NCBI GenBank assembly: GCA_026394215.1
Contig: JAPKYR010000197.1
Span: forward strand, 1-36,837
Reading direction: 5' to 3'
Length of the DNA: 36,837 bases
Source of the DNA: a bacterium
Lineage (GTDB): Bacteria; JAJVIF01; JAPKYR01
Shown: one piece after another, positions 8,226 through 17,900 of the stretch
How the letters are laid out: every line of letters begins with the position of its first letter
Position numbering within the stretch: position 1 is the first letter of the stretch
Position numbers and translations under genes: made by a program
The notes under the pieces: generated by a model
Seen by the model: only the letters and a program-made list of their open reading frames with translations
What the model was told of the DNA's origin: nothing
The model's database searches: none

Positions 8226-9161
8226 GTGTTTATAGAATACAGGCCGGATTTGCTCCCGGAACTTACCGCGGTTTTCACCCGATTCGCTGGCCATACGAGA
8301 GGTTTGGATGGGTTCGGGGAACTGTCTCACTGGGAAGCCGTGTTTGCGCTTCCCGATATCGACCCCCGTCGGGATATTCTGATTATTGCAAAGGATACCC
8401 GGAATTCAGAAAAAGAAATACAGGGGTTTGCATGGCTCTATACGAAATCCGCACCGGATTTTGTGTACCTCCGTGGTCCATATGTCGACCCGGACGTTTC
8501 CGATCTGGAGATGATATTAAAAACAGTCATCGACAGGTCCATCCTGCGGGCAGGAGAATCAGGTTCGGGTTATATTGAAGGCAGATCGCTATTTCCGTCC
8601 TGGGAATCTGCATATATTAAATCCGGATTCACCAGGATGGAAGCTTACCAGCGTTGCCGCTTGTTTCCACTCATTGGCGCGATTCCTGTTTCTGAGATTC
8701 CACCCGGGAGAGAGATTCGGAAGTGGGGCGATTTCAGAGACATTTCAATACTCATGGAGCTTTTTACATCCGCTTTCAAGGATCACTGGGATTATCAGCC
8801 GCCCAAAAAGGAGGAGTGGGAGGAAATTATTCAGGGGAAATTATTCGATCCCGCGATACTCCTTACGGCGTTCGAGGGAAAGAAAGCGGTCGGTTATATT
8901 TTCGGCCAGGCGATGCCCGATTATTCAAATCATGCGGTACGGATGGCCTACCTGGTTTCTATAGGGGTTCACCCGGATCATCAGGGTGCGGGATGGGGCA
9001 GGGCGCTTCTGACCCGCTGGCTGAGGGGAGTATATGAAAGCGGAGCGCGAGCGGTGGAGCTTGATGTCGACGCGGAAAATACAGGGGCATTGGCGTTGTA
9101 CAAGAGCCTTGGGTTACGCTTTATAAGGCAGGAGGATGTGTACAGAAAGTATTTTCATTAA
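8226..9161 (+). CDS. Tandem GNAT-fold acetyltransferase
   Basis: 311 residues, about twice a single GNAT domain. The C-terminal half (about 165-311) is a canonical GNAT: motif A is VSIGVHPDHQGAGWGRALL with the Q-G-A-G-W-G acetyl-CoA loop, and motif B is AENTGALALYKSLGLRF. The N-terminal half (about 1-150) has the same strand pattern (ILIIAKDTRNSEKEIQGFAW, then SAYIKSGFTRMEAYQR) but no clean acetyl-CoA loop, so it is probably a degenerate GNAT copy, as in MshD-like proteins. The start is a GTG with no clear Shine-Dalgarno; an in-frame stop only seven codons upstream confines the start to this area. The substrate is unknown. A second GNAT gene lies just after tal. Confidence 0.8.
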   Translation: MFIEYRPDLLPELTAVFTRFAGHTRGLDGFGELSHWEAVFALPDIDPRRDILIIAKDTRNSEKEIQGFAWLYTKSAPDFVYLRGPYVDPDVSDLEMILKTVIDRSILRAGESGSGYIEGRSLFPSWESAYIKSGFTRMEAYQRCRLFPLIGAIPVSEIPPGREIRKWGDFRDISILMELFTSAFKDHWDYQPPKKEEWEEIIQGKLFDPAILLTAFEGKKAVGYIFGQAMPDYSNHAVRMAYLVSIGVHPDHQGAGWGRALLTRWLRGVYESGARAVELDVDAENTGALALYKSLGLRFIRQEDVYRKYFH

Positions 9162-9236
9162 GTTTTCAGGCAAGGTGGAAACGGGATAAACGGTTTGCAT
9201 TGATAGCTATAGCTTGTTATTATCTTTTTTTCAATA

Positions 9237-9288
9237 CCTCACCCCCGTTCCCCCTCTCCACGATGTGGAGAGGGGGCAGGGGGTGAGG
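9237..9288. repeat. Dispersed hairpin repeat, CCTCACCCCC type, copy 1
   Basis: The 5' arm CCTCACCCCCG...CCTCTCCAC pairs with GTGGAGAGG...CAGGGGGTGAGG, giving a near-perfect stem of about 23 bp with a 3-base loop. A second copy with the same outer arms lies at 30807-30859. It ends 32 bases before the tal start codon. Confidence 0.85.
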
Positions 9289-9320
9289 TCAGCCAATATC
9301 AATCGAACAGGAGACATTGA

Positions 9321-9968
9321 ATGAAATTCTTTATTGATACGGCGAATGTCGATGAAATCAGGACGGCGGCGTCATGGGGGGTTCTCGATGGAGTCACGAC
9401 GAATCCCAGCCTGATAGCGAAGGAAAAACGCGATTACAAAGAGACGGTAAGGGAAATTTGTAAAATTACCCCGGGTCCTGTAAGCGCCGAGGTTCTTGCT
9501 ACGGACTATGAGGGAATTGTGAGAGAAGCGCGGGAATGGGCTTCCGTTGCCGGGAATGTTGTTGTGAAGGTACCGTTGACGCCCGACGGAATCAAGGCAG
9601 TAAAGACACTCTCAGGCGAGGAAATAAAAACCAATGTTACTTTGATTTTCAGTGTCACACAGGCGGTTCTCGCGGCAAAAGCCGGAGCGACATTTGTCAG
9701 TCCTTTTGTAGGGCGAATAGACGATATAGGCGGCGACGGGATGTACCTTGTCGAGGAAATACTTAACGCATACGCGAATTACGGCTACGAGACCGAGGTA
9801 ATTGTCGCGAGCGTGAGAAACGTCCGCCATGTGATCGAGTCGCTCGAAATGGGAGCGGATATCGCGACAATTCCATTTAATGTACTTAAGCAACTTTTCA
9901 ATCACCCGCTGACGGATATCGGAATTGAAAGGTTCCTCTCGGATTACCGAAAAGCGATGGGGGGTTAG
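9321..9968 (+). CDS. tal: Transaldolase / fructose-6-phosphate aldolase (TalC type)
   Basis: 215 residues, the length of the small MipB/TalC transaldolases. Diagnostic segments are [14 protein letters not shown] at the N-terminus, [12 protein letters not shown] (about 24-36), [11 protein letters not shown] with the Schiff-base Lys (near residue 84), NVTLIFS, and [16 protein letters not shown] (about 130-145). The enzyme transfers a dihydroxyacetone unit in the non-oxidative pentose phosphate pathway; some members instead act as fructose-6-phosphate aldolases, which cannot be separated here with certainty. ACAGGAG ahead of the ATG is a good ribosome binding site. Confidence 0.95.
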   Translation: MKFFIDTANVDEIRTAASWGVLDGVTTNPSLIAKEKRDYKETVREICKITPGPVSAEVLATDYEGIVREAREWASVAGNVVVKVPLTPDGIKAVKTLSGEEIKTNVTLIFSVTQAVLAAKAGATFVSPFVGRIDDIGGDGMYLVEEILNAYANYGYETEVIVASVRNVRHVIESLEMGADIATIPFNVLKQLFNHPLTDIGIERFLSDYRKAMGG

Positions 9969-10019
9969 GAAAACTGGAGCAGGCACGAATTTTGCCATCG
10001 AAGGTTATCGAAGTTTAAT

Positions 10020-10559
10020 ATGGACCCATTTGAGAAGCCGGAAAAAGGGATCACAAGATTCACAATGTACAGGGATCTGCTTGAGCTTCCGCACGATTAT
10101 CCGCTGCCGTTCGGGTACCGTGTTGAGCCGTGGTTTCCCCCGTTGATGCCTGCGTTCGCGGCAGCGCTGGCAGTTTCATTTTCCGACTCTCCCGATATTC
10201 CGGTTTATTCCGATCTCGTTTCGAAAGATGGTTGCCTTCTCATGCTGAATGAGATTGTCAATGCCGCAGGATTCCTGTCGGGCGTTTCATGGCTCGTATT
10301 TTTCGGACGTGAGCCGTGCGGGCTGATGGTGTGTTCGAGTTCACCCGCCGGGCCTGAGGGGATCGTAAATTTAATCGGAATCGCGCCGCGACATCGCAGG
10401 ATGGCGATAGGCCAGCGTGTCCTGATCAAGGCGTTGTGGGCGATGAGGGATCGCAAGTTACCCCGCGTACATCTTAAAGTGAACAGGGATTGCCGCGGCG
10501 CGGTAATATTTTTCCGTTCACAGGGGTTTCAGGTCAGCGAATCGAAAGAGTATTTTTAG
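10020..10559 (+). CDS. GNAT-family N-acetyltransferase
   Basis: A 179-residue single-domain GNAT. The acetyl-CoA loop region reads NLIGIAPRHRRMAIGQRVL (about 120-138), close to the Q/R-x-x-G-x-G/A motif, followed by a helix and the strand RVHLKVNRDCRGAVIFFRSQGFQ (motif B). The N-terminal 60 residues are Pro-rich and not clearly homologous to anything I recognise. It starts 51 bases after tal and is probably co-transcribed. The ribosome binding site is weak. The substrate is unknown. Confidence 0.72.
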   Translation: MDPFEKPEKGITRFTMYRDLLELPHDYPLPFGYRVEPWFPPLMPAFAAALAVSFSDSPDIPVYSDLVSKDGCLLMLNEIVNAAGFLSGVSWLVFFGREPCGLMVCSSSPAGPEGIVNLIGIAPRHRRMAIGQRVLIKALWAMRDRKLPRVHLKVNRDCRGAVIFFRSQGFQVSESKEYF

Positions 10560-10580
10560 GGAAATTCGGATTCCAAAATG

Positions 10581-10610
10581 TCGATAATTACCCATATATC
10601 GTGTTATAAT
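10581..10610 (+). promoter_or_regulatory. Promoter of the zinc-ribbon gene
   Basis: TCGATA (10581-10586) and TGTTATAAT (10602-10610, extended -10) are separated by 18 bases between the hexamers. Its position inside the longer ORF of the track (ATG 10578) argues that translation begins downstream, at GTG 10653. Confidence 0.5.
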
Positions 10611-10652
10611 TCAAATCAGAAGGACCTACGAAGTAGTTGGAGAAGTGATTCT

Positions 10653-10976
10653 GTGAACTTATTCGGACGTAAGAACGATAGGAAGAAGCCGGGGAAAAAA
10701 CTCCGCTACAAGACTCCCGTATGCAGTAAATGCGAGAAAATAATCGAGCCCATGGATATGTCCCTCGGCAGCGTTGTCGAGGATATGGGCGCGTTTTTCT
10801 ACTCAGGGAGCGAGGGCCATTTATTCGAGCCATTGTTCGAAGGGGTAATCTGTCCAAGATGCAGGACAATGATGTGCTCGGACTGCCAGTCCGAGTTATA
10901 CGACGCTCTGGAATGTCCCAAATGCGGCGGGTTGTTCAAGCAGATTATGGAACACAGGCTGCAGAAGATTGAGTAG
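10653..10976 (+). CDS. Small zinc-ribbon protein
   Basis: A 107-residue protein with four CXXC knuckles: VCSKCEK, ICPRCRT, MCSDCQS and ECPKCGG. These are enough for two zinc ribbons. The N-terminus is very basic (NLFGRKNDRKKPGKKLRYKT), which suggests nucleic acid or ribonucleoprotein contact. I prefer GTG 10653, because GGAGA lies 9 bases upstream and the promoter TGTTATAAT at 10602 would fall inside the longer version from 10578. No specific family is recognised. Its position after tal and GNAT carries no functional hint. Confidence 0.7.
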   Translation: MNLFGRKNDRKKPGKKLRYKTPVCSKCEKIIEPMDMSLGSVVEDMGAFFYSGSEGHLFEPLFEGVICPRCRTMMCSDCQSELYDALECPKCGGLFKQIMEHRLQKIE

Positions 10977-11036
10977 TGGACTATTTTATATTGACCGTAA
11001 CCTCTCAGTTAAATGACAATATAATAAACAAAGGCT

Positions 11037-11118
11037 GGTGGCGCCTACAAACCTTCGCACCCCCGGCAGCCATGAGTAATTGGCGATTATCATGGTGTTC
11101 CGGTTTGTAGGAGCCACC
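11037..11118. repeat. Palindromic element, GGTGGCGCCT type
   Basis: GGTGGCGCCTACAAACC (11037-11053) and GGTTTGTAGGAGCCACC (11102-11118) are inverted with one mismatch. An inner hairpin pairs CATGAGTAAT with ATTATCATG. The element shares GTGGCGCCT and CCTTCGCAC with the larger element at 31333-31482. It lies between the convergent zinc-ribbon and marR genes. Confidence 0.75.
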
Positions 11119-11187
11119 ACCCTCCTCTCACTTGAAAATCCTGCTTTATGGCTGAAGCGTTGCGTTTGTTTTAAGAAAAATGGAAGG

Positions 11188-11625
11188 TTATTCGGCATCT
11201 CTCGCGTCGAGATAGCCGCACGATTTTGTTCCGGAATTCATCTGGCATTCGTCGGGATTGTATGTCCCGCATTGCAGACAAACTGATTTTGCGATCGGTA
11301 CAAGTTTTACTATGGCTGAGGACAGGTCGTGCATCTGCTTGTTAAGATTTAAAGCGTTCTCAGCGCCGAAATCTTCGAGAATCCTGGTTATTTCCTGCAT
11401 TTTCAAACTGTCATATTTATCGACCATTTTTTTCCCGGAGGGGGTCAGATGCAGATGGGCAATCCGCCTGTCCTGCGGATCCTCGCGACGCTTCAAAAGC
11501 CCTAGCCGGACCAGTTTATCGATAGTTTTAGTCGCGGCAGGATAGCTGACCTTCATATACTGCGCAATATCCCCGACAGTTTCGCCCGGTCGGACATCCA
11601 ATATCCTCAGCAAGTTCATATGCAC
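11188..11625 (-). CDS. MarR-family transcriptional regulator, probably 5'-truncated, with Cys-rich tail
   Basis: The winged helix is clear: GETVGDIAQYMKVSYPAATK (HTH), then TIDKLVRLGLLKRREDPQDRR and the wing IAHLHLTPSGKKM, the MarR signature. The tail ends CLQCGTYNPDECQMNSGTKSC, four Cys that could bind metal or act as a redox sensor. The listed start is a GTG without a ribosome binding site, and it cuts off the first helix. The frame stays open upstream to 11715 and encodes MarR-like sequence (FTRHYIERRFIEEATEKPLS), but no ATG, GTG or TTG occurs before the stop at 11716-11718. A hairpin element starts 9 bases beyond that stop codon. The native start was probably lost, or an ATT at 11712 is used. 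Target genes are unknown. Confidence 0.7.
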   Translation of the reverse strand: MHMNLLRILDVRPGETVGDIAQYMKVSYPAATKTIDKLVRLGLLKRREDPQDRRIAHLHLTPSGKKMVDKYDSLKMQEITRILEDFGAENALNLNKQMHDLSSAIVKLVPIAKSVCLQCGTYNPDECQMNSGTKSCGYLDARDAE

Positions 11626-11726
11626 ATAGCTAAGGGGTTTTTCAGTGGCTTCTTCGATAAACCGGCGCTCAATGTAATGGCGCGTAAAAGGTAATGCTGA
11701 AAAAACCTGAATTTCTTAAACACCAT

Positions 11727-11805
11727 GCAGGACAGGCTTTCCAGTCTGTCGCTGCCTGCCATTATTCATCATGGTTTCAATGACAGGCTGGAAAGCCTGC
11801 CCTGC
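11727..11805. repeat. Hairpin element upstream of marR
   Basis: GCAGGACAGGCTTTCCAGTC... (11727-11750) and GACAGGCTGGAAAGCCTGCC... (11782-11805) are inverted repeats matching at 22 of 24 positions, with a 31-base centre. The element lies immediately before the open frame of the marR-like gene and may have displaced its start codon. Confidence 0.78.
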
Positions 11806-11859
11806 GAACCGCGTTCTTTTTCGCCACTACCTTTACAGCGTATCTGCACGAGCCATGTT

Positions 11860-11888
11860 AAAAAAAGCCCCCGATTATCACCGGGGGC
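11860..11888 (-). terminator. Intrinsic terminator of the giant PKD gene
   Basis: Read on the minus strand, GCCCCCG (11888-11882) pairs perfectly with CGGGGGC (11873-11867) around an 8-base loop, followed by seven T. It lies 24 bases after the PKD gene stop codon. Confidence 0.9.
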
Positions 11889-11911
11889 TGTTTAATTTCA
11901 ATTAATAACCC

Positions 11912-14900
11912 TTATTCATAATAATCCGCGAACCAGAAGCCGAGAGCATCCTGGCCAGGACACATTAGATCGCGATCGCTGATATTGGCAGCCGGGTTGA
12001 TGGTCATCGATGGCCATACTGTGCCGCCGTAATAAGCGGTGTCGATCAGGCTCATGGTCTTATCGTACTTATGAATTTCAGCAGTGGTGGTTGATGTTCT
12101 ACCGTAAATAATGATATGGCAATCTTCATTAGGGCTGACATGGTCGATCTCGATATCGCCGTAGATCGCATAACCGTAAGCTGAACTGGACTCATAGTCC
12201 AGGTTGGTGAACAGGGATCCGACAGTCACCACGTTTGCAAGAGTGGCGATATTGAATCCCTGAACTCGTCCGAGACCATCAGGACCGGCATCGAAGATGT
12301 ACAGTAGCTGATCCGTGATGTCGATTGCGATATCGAAGATATCGTACTCGTTTCCGGTATAAGTATTTATGTCGTAGTGTACCCAGTTGTTGTAATAGGA
12401 CGGAGCGCCGACGTAATTTCCATGCCAGATGTTAACATTGGCGGTATCGCTGGTTTTTGCGACAATCCAGAGGTCGCCGTTGGAGTTGAAGTCGGCAGCC
12501 ATTATCTTGGCAGACGCACCAATATTGTAAGTGTAGAGCACCGGGTTACCGGCAAGCATTGTTGCATCGACCAGGCGAATTGTGCCAGGCTCATCTGACG
12601 TTACTACGGCTACATAGCTATCCAATGGGCTGGCATCAAGTGAAGTCACGATAACGGTACCAGTTTCCGGGCCGCCGGTCTTGACGGTGTAGATATTGTC
12701 ATCGATCGGGTTGTTGCTGTCCGCATTGGGATTGAATCGTGTCAGGCTGTGATAGCCGCCCTGTACGATTCCGTGACCTTTGAATACGCCGGCTTCGAAG
12801 TAAGCGATATCGGCGCGAGGCACAATTGAGAATGCAATATTGGAGTAACCTGCGACAAGACTACGGGTCGATGCCGGATCGAAAATATTAAACATGTGGA
12901 TGCCCTGGGCGCATCCGGTCAGAGTGACCGTAATATGGATAGGCGTGGCGTAGACAATGTTGCCTTCATTGTCAGTGGCTCTCAGCAGGACATCGTACTC
13001 ACCAGGAGCATCATAGGAAATTGCCATAGTAGTGCCGGTATGGTCGACAGTGAATGTGAGACCATCCCAGTCGGCATCCCAGTCAAGTGTCAGTCCGGCA
13101 AGGCCGCAGTCGCCATCCGTTGAAGATGAGCCGTCAAAGTTGAACGTATCATCGGTAGTACCCTCGGTTTTATCGACTGTCGAGACAGCAGTCGGGGTCG
13201 TGTCGGTGACAGTAACCGAAAGTGAAGTAGTACCAACTTCTCCATCATCGTCGGTAACCATGAATCCAACCGTGTAGTTGTCAGGTGTATTGAATGTATG
13301 GAATACATCGGTGCCTGACTCATCGTAAGTACCGTCATTGTTCCAGTCCCATTCATAACTGACAATCAAGCCTCCGTCAGGATCGTACGAGCCATCGTCC
13401 ATAAATTCGATTGACATGCATTCGGTCGGGTTTGTAGTTGAAGGAATAAATGTAGCCTTGGCAATTGGAGGTACTGTTCCGACGTGGATTGTGTCGAGAG
13501 TGTACGTGTCTTGAGCGCCTTCATCGTCAGTTACTCTGAGTTTTGGAGCGTAGTCGCCTGGTGCTGAATAGGAATAACTGACTATATCGCCGGACAGGTC
13601 GTATGTGCCGTCGCCATCAACATCCCACTCGTAATCTGCGATGTAATTGCCATCGCAGTCGTTATCCGTCGATCCTGTTCCATCAAATTCTACGGATTCG
13701 CCGATAATTACATCGTACTTATCAGCCACGCCATAGGCTGTCGGATCGTTCTGTCCGACAGTGATCATCGAGAGATCGACTTCATCGGTGTTTCCTTCGT
13801 TATCGGTAACACGGCAGGAAGGAATCCTGTTTCCCATACCATCGTAGCTGTACTTGACTTTGCTGTCGTCCACGATCCATGTGCCGTCACCTTCGAAATC
13901 CCACTCATAGAGAGCAATGCCGCCGTTTCCGCAGAGTCCGTCGTATGATTCGGAAGCGTCGAAGTTTACTTCCTCACAGACATTGACGGCAGTTTTGTCG
14001 ACGGTCGCAACCGCTGTCGGGGCAGTATCCGCGATTTCAACATCGAATGAAACCGTGTCGGTGCTGCCTTCATTATCGGTGACCATCAGACTGCCGTTAA
14101 CAGTTTCCGGATCGTTATATTCCCAACTCGGGGACGGTCCCGTGGTTTCGTATGTGCCGTCGCCGTCAAGATCCCAGTCGTAGCTGACGATAAAATCGCC
14201 GCTGCAGTCCTGATCGTAAGAACCCGTTCCGTCGAACTCGACGGTATCGCATTCATCTACGTAGTAGACCGTCTGGTCCGGAACAGCGACCGGGTCGAGA
14301 TCGACAACGGTGACTGTATTGTTCACAGTATCGGTTAGGCCATTTGTATCTGTGACACGAAGAGTGATGCTATGGTCGCCGACAGTATCGTAGGTCCAGA
14401 CTGTGTCAGACGTTGTACCGAAATAATCGTAAGTTCCGTCGTTGTCGAAATCCCAGTCATAATTTGAGATGGGGGAGTCGCCAGCGGTTGAACATGATGC
14501 ATCGAGGAAGAACTGCTCGCAAACGATCGGGTCGTCCGCCGGAGTAATGAAGCATGCGGTTGGACCGGTCAGATCGGAGATATGTACATCGACTGTATCC
14601 TGGGCTGTGCCGTCTTCATCGTCCTGGACTTCAAGTGTGACAGTGTAATCGCCGGCATAGTCGAAAGCGAATTCGACATTGATGTCGTAAGCGTCCCACG
14701 TGCCGTCGTCATTGAAATCCCATCGATACTCAACGATTTCCATGTTGTCGCAGTCATTATCGTGAGAGTTGGAGCCGTCGAAGAAAATGGACTCGCCGAT
14801 CTTCGCGTTGGTCTTGTCGGCAGTAGCGACTGCAGTCGGCAGTACATTGCTGACCGTGATCGACGGAAGATCGACTTCATCGGTGTTGCCTTTGTTATCC

Positions 14901-17900
14901 GTAACGCGGCATGAAGGAATCCTGTTTCCAACGTCATCGTAGCTGTAACCTGGGGTAGAAGAATCGACAACCCAATTGCCGTCGCCTTCGAAATCCCACT
15001 CATAGAGAGCAATGCCGCCGTTTCCGCAGAGTCCGTCGTATGATTCGGAAGCGTCGAAATTAACATCTCCGCAAACATCGATTTCGGTAATATCGACTGT
15101 TGCTACAGCGGTCGGCGTCGTATCGCTGACTTCAACCGTGAACGCGGTTGAATCCGTACTGCCTTCATTATCAGTGACCATCAGACTGCCGTTAACAGTA
15201 TCCGGATCGTTATATTCCCAACTCGGGGTCGGTCCCGTGGTTTCGTATGTGCCGTTGCCGTCAAGATCCCAGTCGTAGCTGACGATAAAATCGCCGCTGC
15301 AGTCCTGGTCGTACGAACCGGTGCCGTCGAAGTTGGCAGTACCGCATTCACCCACGTAGTAGACCGTCTGGTCCGGAACAGCGACAGGGTCGAGATCGAC
15401 AACTGTAACTGTCCCTATCGCATCATCGGAGTAACCATTTGAATCCGTAACCTGAAGCCATATGTCATGGTCGCCTGTTTCGCTAAAGGTCCATGATGCA
15501 ATCGGGCTTGCGCTGGAGTAATCGGCAGTGCCGTCTCCATCGAAATCCCAATCATAGTTCACGATTGGGGCATCGCCCTCGGTGGAGCATGAGGCGTCGA
15601 GGGTAAATTCAGCGCAAACTACCGGATCGGGTACCGGACCTTCGAAACATGCGGTCGGGCCGGTTATGGAAGTAACATTAATTTCCATAGAATCGGTGTC
15701 AATTCCGCCTTCATCATCAGTAACCCTTAATTGCGGGTAGTAAGTTCCAAAAACCGAGTAGGAGTGTGTTGTGTTCGGACCGGCATCGACCCAGTACATA
15801 CCGTCACCCTGGAAGTTCCACTCATACATTGAGATTTCAGCGCCATCGCAGTCATTGTCGAGTGAGCCGGAGCCGTCGAAATTAATGACTTCATCAACCT
15901 GGACGTCAGTCTTATCGGCAGCGATAACCGCTGTCGGAAGGACGTTATTGACCGTTATCGTCGGGAGATCGACTTCATCGGTGTTGCCTTCGCCATCGGT
16001 TACCCGGCAGGAAGGAGTGAAATTCCCGACATATTCAAAGCTGTAGCTGGGGGTAGAAGAATCGACAACCCAGTTGCCGTCGCCTTCGAAATCCCACTCA
16101 TAGAGAGCAATGCCGCCGTTTCCGCAAAGGCCGTCGTACGAGCCGGAAGCACTGAAATCGACTGAATCGCAGACGTCGATTTCGGTAGCATCGACGATTG
16201 CAACGGCGGTCGGCATCGTATCGCTGACTTCGATTGAAAAACCGGTGGTAGCAGTGCTGCCTTCATTATCGGTAACCATAAGGTCGCCGTCGACAATTCC
16301 GGGAGTATTGTACTCATAGCTTGGATTCGGGCCGGTGGACTCGTATGTGCCGTCGCCGTTAAGGTCCCAGTCGTAGGAGATGATAATGTCGCCGTCGCAG
16401 TCCTGATCGTAAGAACCCGTTCCGTCGAACTCGACGGTATCGCATTCATCCACGTAGTAGACCGTCTGGTCCGGAACAGCAACAGGGTCGAGGTCTCCGA
16501 TTGAAACCTGGCCAATGTAAGTATCGGTGAGTCCGTTTGTATCGGTTACGCGAAGGGTAATATCAATGTCGCCGATATCGAAGAAGGACCAGACGGAATC
16601 GGGCGATGTGCCGTTGAAATCGTAAGTCCCGTCACCGTCGAAATCCCAGTCGTACTGAGAGATCGGGGCGTCGCCTGCAGTCGAGCATGATCCATCGAAG
16701 AAGACCTGTTCGCAGACGATGGGATATTCGGTTACCACGGTAAAGCATGCGGTCGGGCCGGTAGTGTCGGAAACATGAATATCGACCTGGTCCTGAGCCG
16801 TTCCGCCTTCATCGTCCTCAACCTCGAGAGTGACAGTGTAATCGCCGGCGGTAGAATAGTAGTGATCAACGGTTTCGCCGTTCGATTCAAAAACTTCGTC
16901 TCCATCGAGATCCCATCGGTAATCAACAATTTCCATATTATCGCAGTCGTTATCATGCGACATGGAGCCGTCGAACTCGACGGTTTCTCCAACCTTGACG
17001 TCGGTTTTATTTACGTCGATAACTGCGGTCGGAAGTACGTTATTGACGGTAATCTCGAGTGGGGTATCAAGAGTGTCGGTCTGTCCGTCGGTGCAAGTAA
17101 CTCTGCACTGTATTTGATGAGAATCAATAGTATCGAATGAATGAACAGCATCCGGGGTTGTAGTAAATTCATCGTAGGTGCCGTCATTATCCCAGTCCCA
17201 TGCATATTCGGAAATATTGCAATCACCGGTAGAGCAGGAGGCATCGAAGAACACCATCTCGCAGACATCCGGATCTCCGCCGCCGTACACGCTCCATGTA
17301 GCGCAGGCATGCGGGGGTTCCGATGGCTCATTGACCGCGATTTCGAGGGCGTTATCAAGCATAACGGTATCGCCCTCATCGTCCGTTACCTGAAGCTGGA
17401 CGTAATAGGTACCGGGGTCAGTGTAAGAATGGGTAACATTTTCTCCCGATGCATCGGCGTTGAAAGTGCCGATGTAATCGAAATCCCACTCGAATCCGGC
17501 GATGCTTTCGCCGTCGCAGTCATTGTCGTGCGAATCGGTACCTGAGAAATGGACGTCCTGTCCGACTTCCACTTCGTACAGATCGGCGGTCGCGACAGCG
17601 GTCGGGAGTGCATTTACCCAGGATACGGTATCTTCAAATTCACCGGTCAGCCCGGTCGAATCGGTAACGACAAGCCTTACGCAGAAATCCCCGACTTGAG
17701 TGTAGGGGAAGACTGCTATCGGGCTGTCGCTTGTGAACTCGATCGTGCCGTCGCAATTGATATCCCATTCGTATGAAACGATATCTCCATCGGGATCGGT
17801 GGAGCAGGAGGCGTCAAACGTGATGTCCTGGCATGGAATAGCGATATCGGGTTCGTATGTATAACATGCGGTGGGTTCCTGAGGAGCGGCATTAATTGTA

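Noticed and set aside
8130-8330. 66-residue minus-strand ORF
   Set aside because: It overlaps the GNAT start and a hairpin repeat and lacks a ribosome binding site.
14569-16515. Several 100-170 residue ORFs antisense or alternate-frame within the PKD gene
   Set aside because: They are byproducts of the repetitive, biased codons of the PKD array and have Ser/Thr/Arg-rich low-complexity translations.
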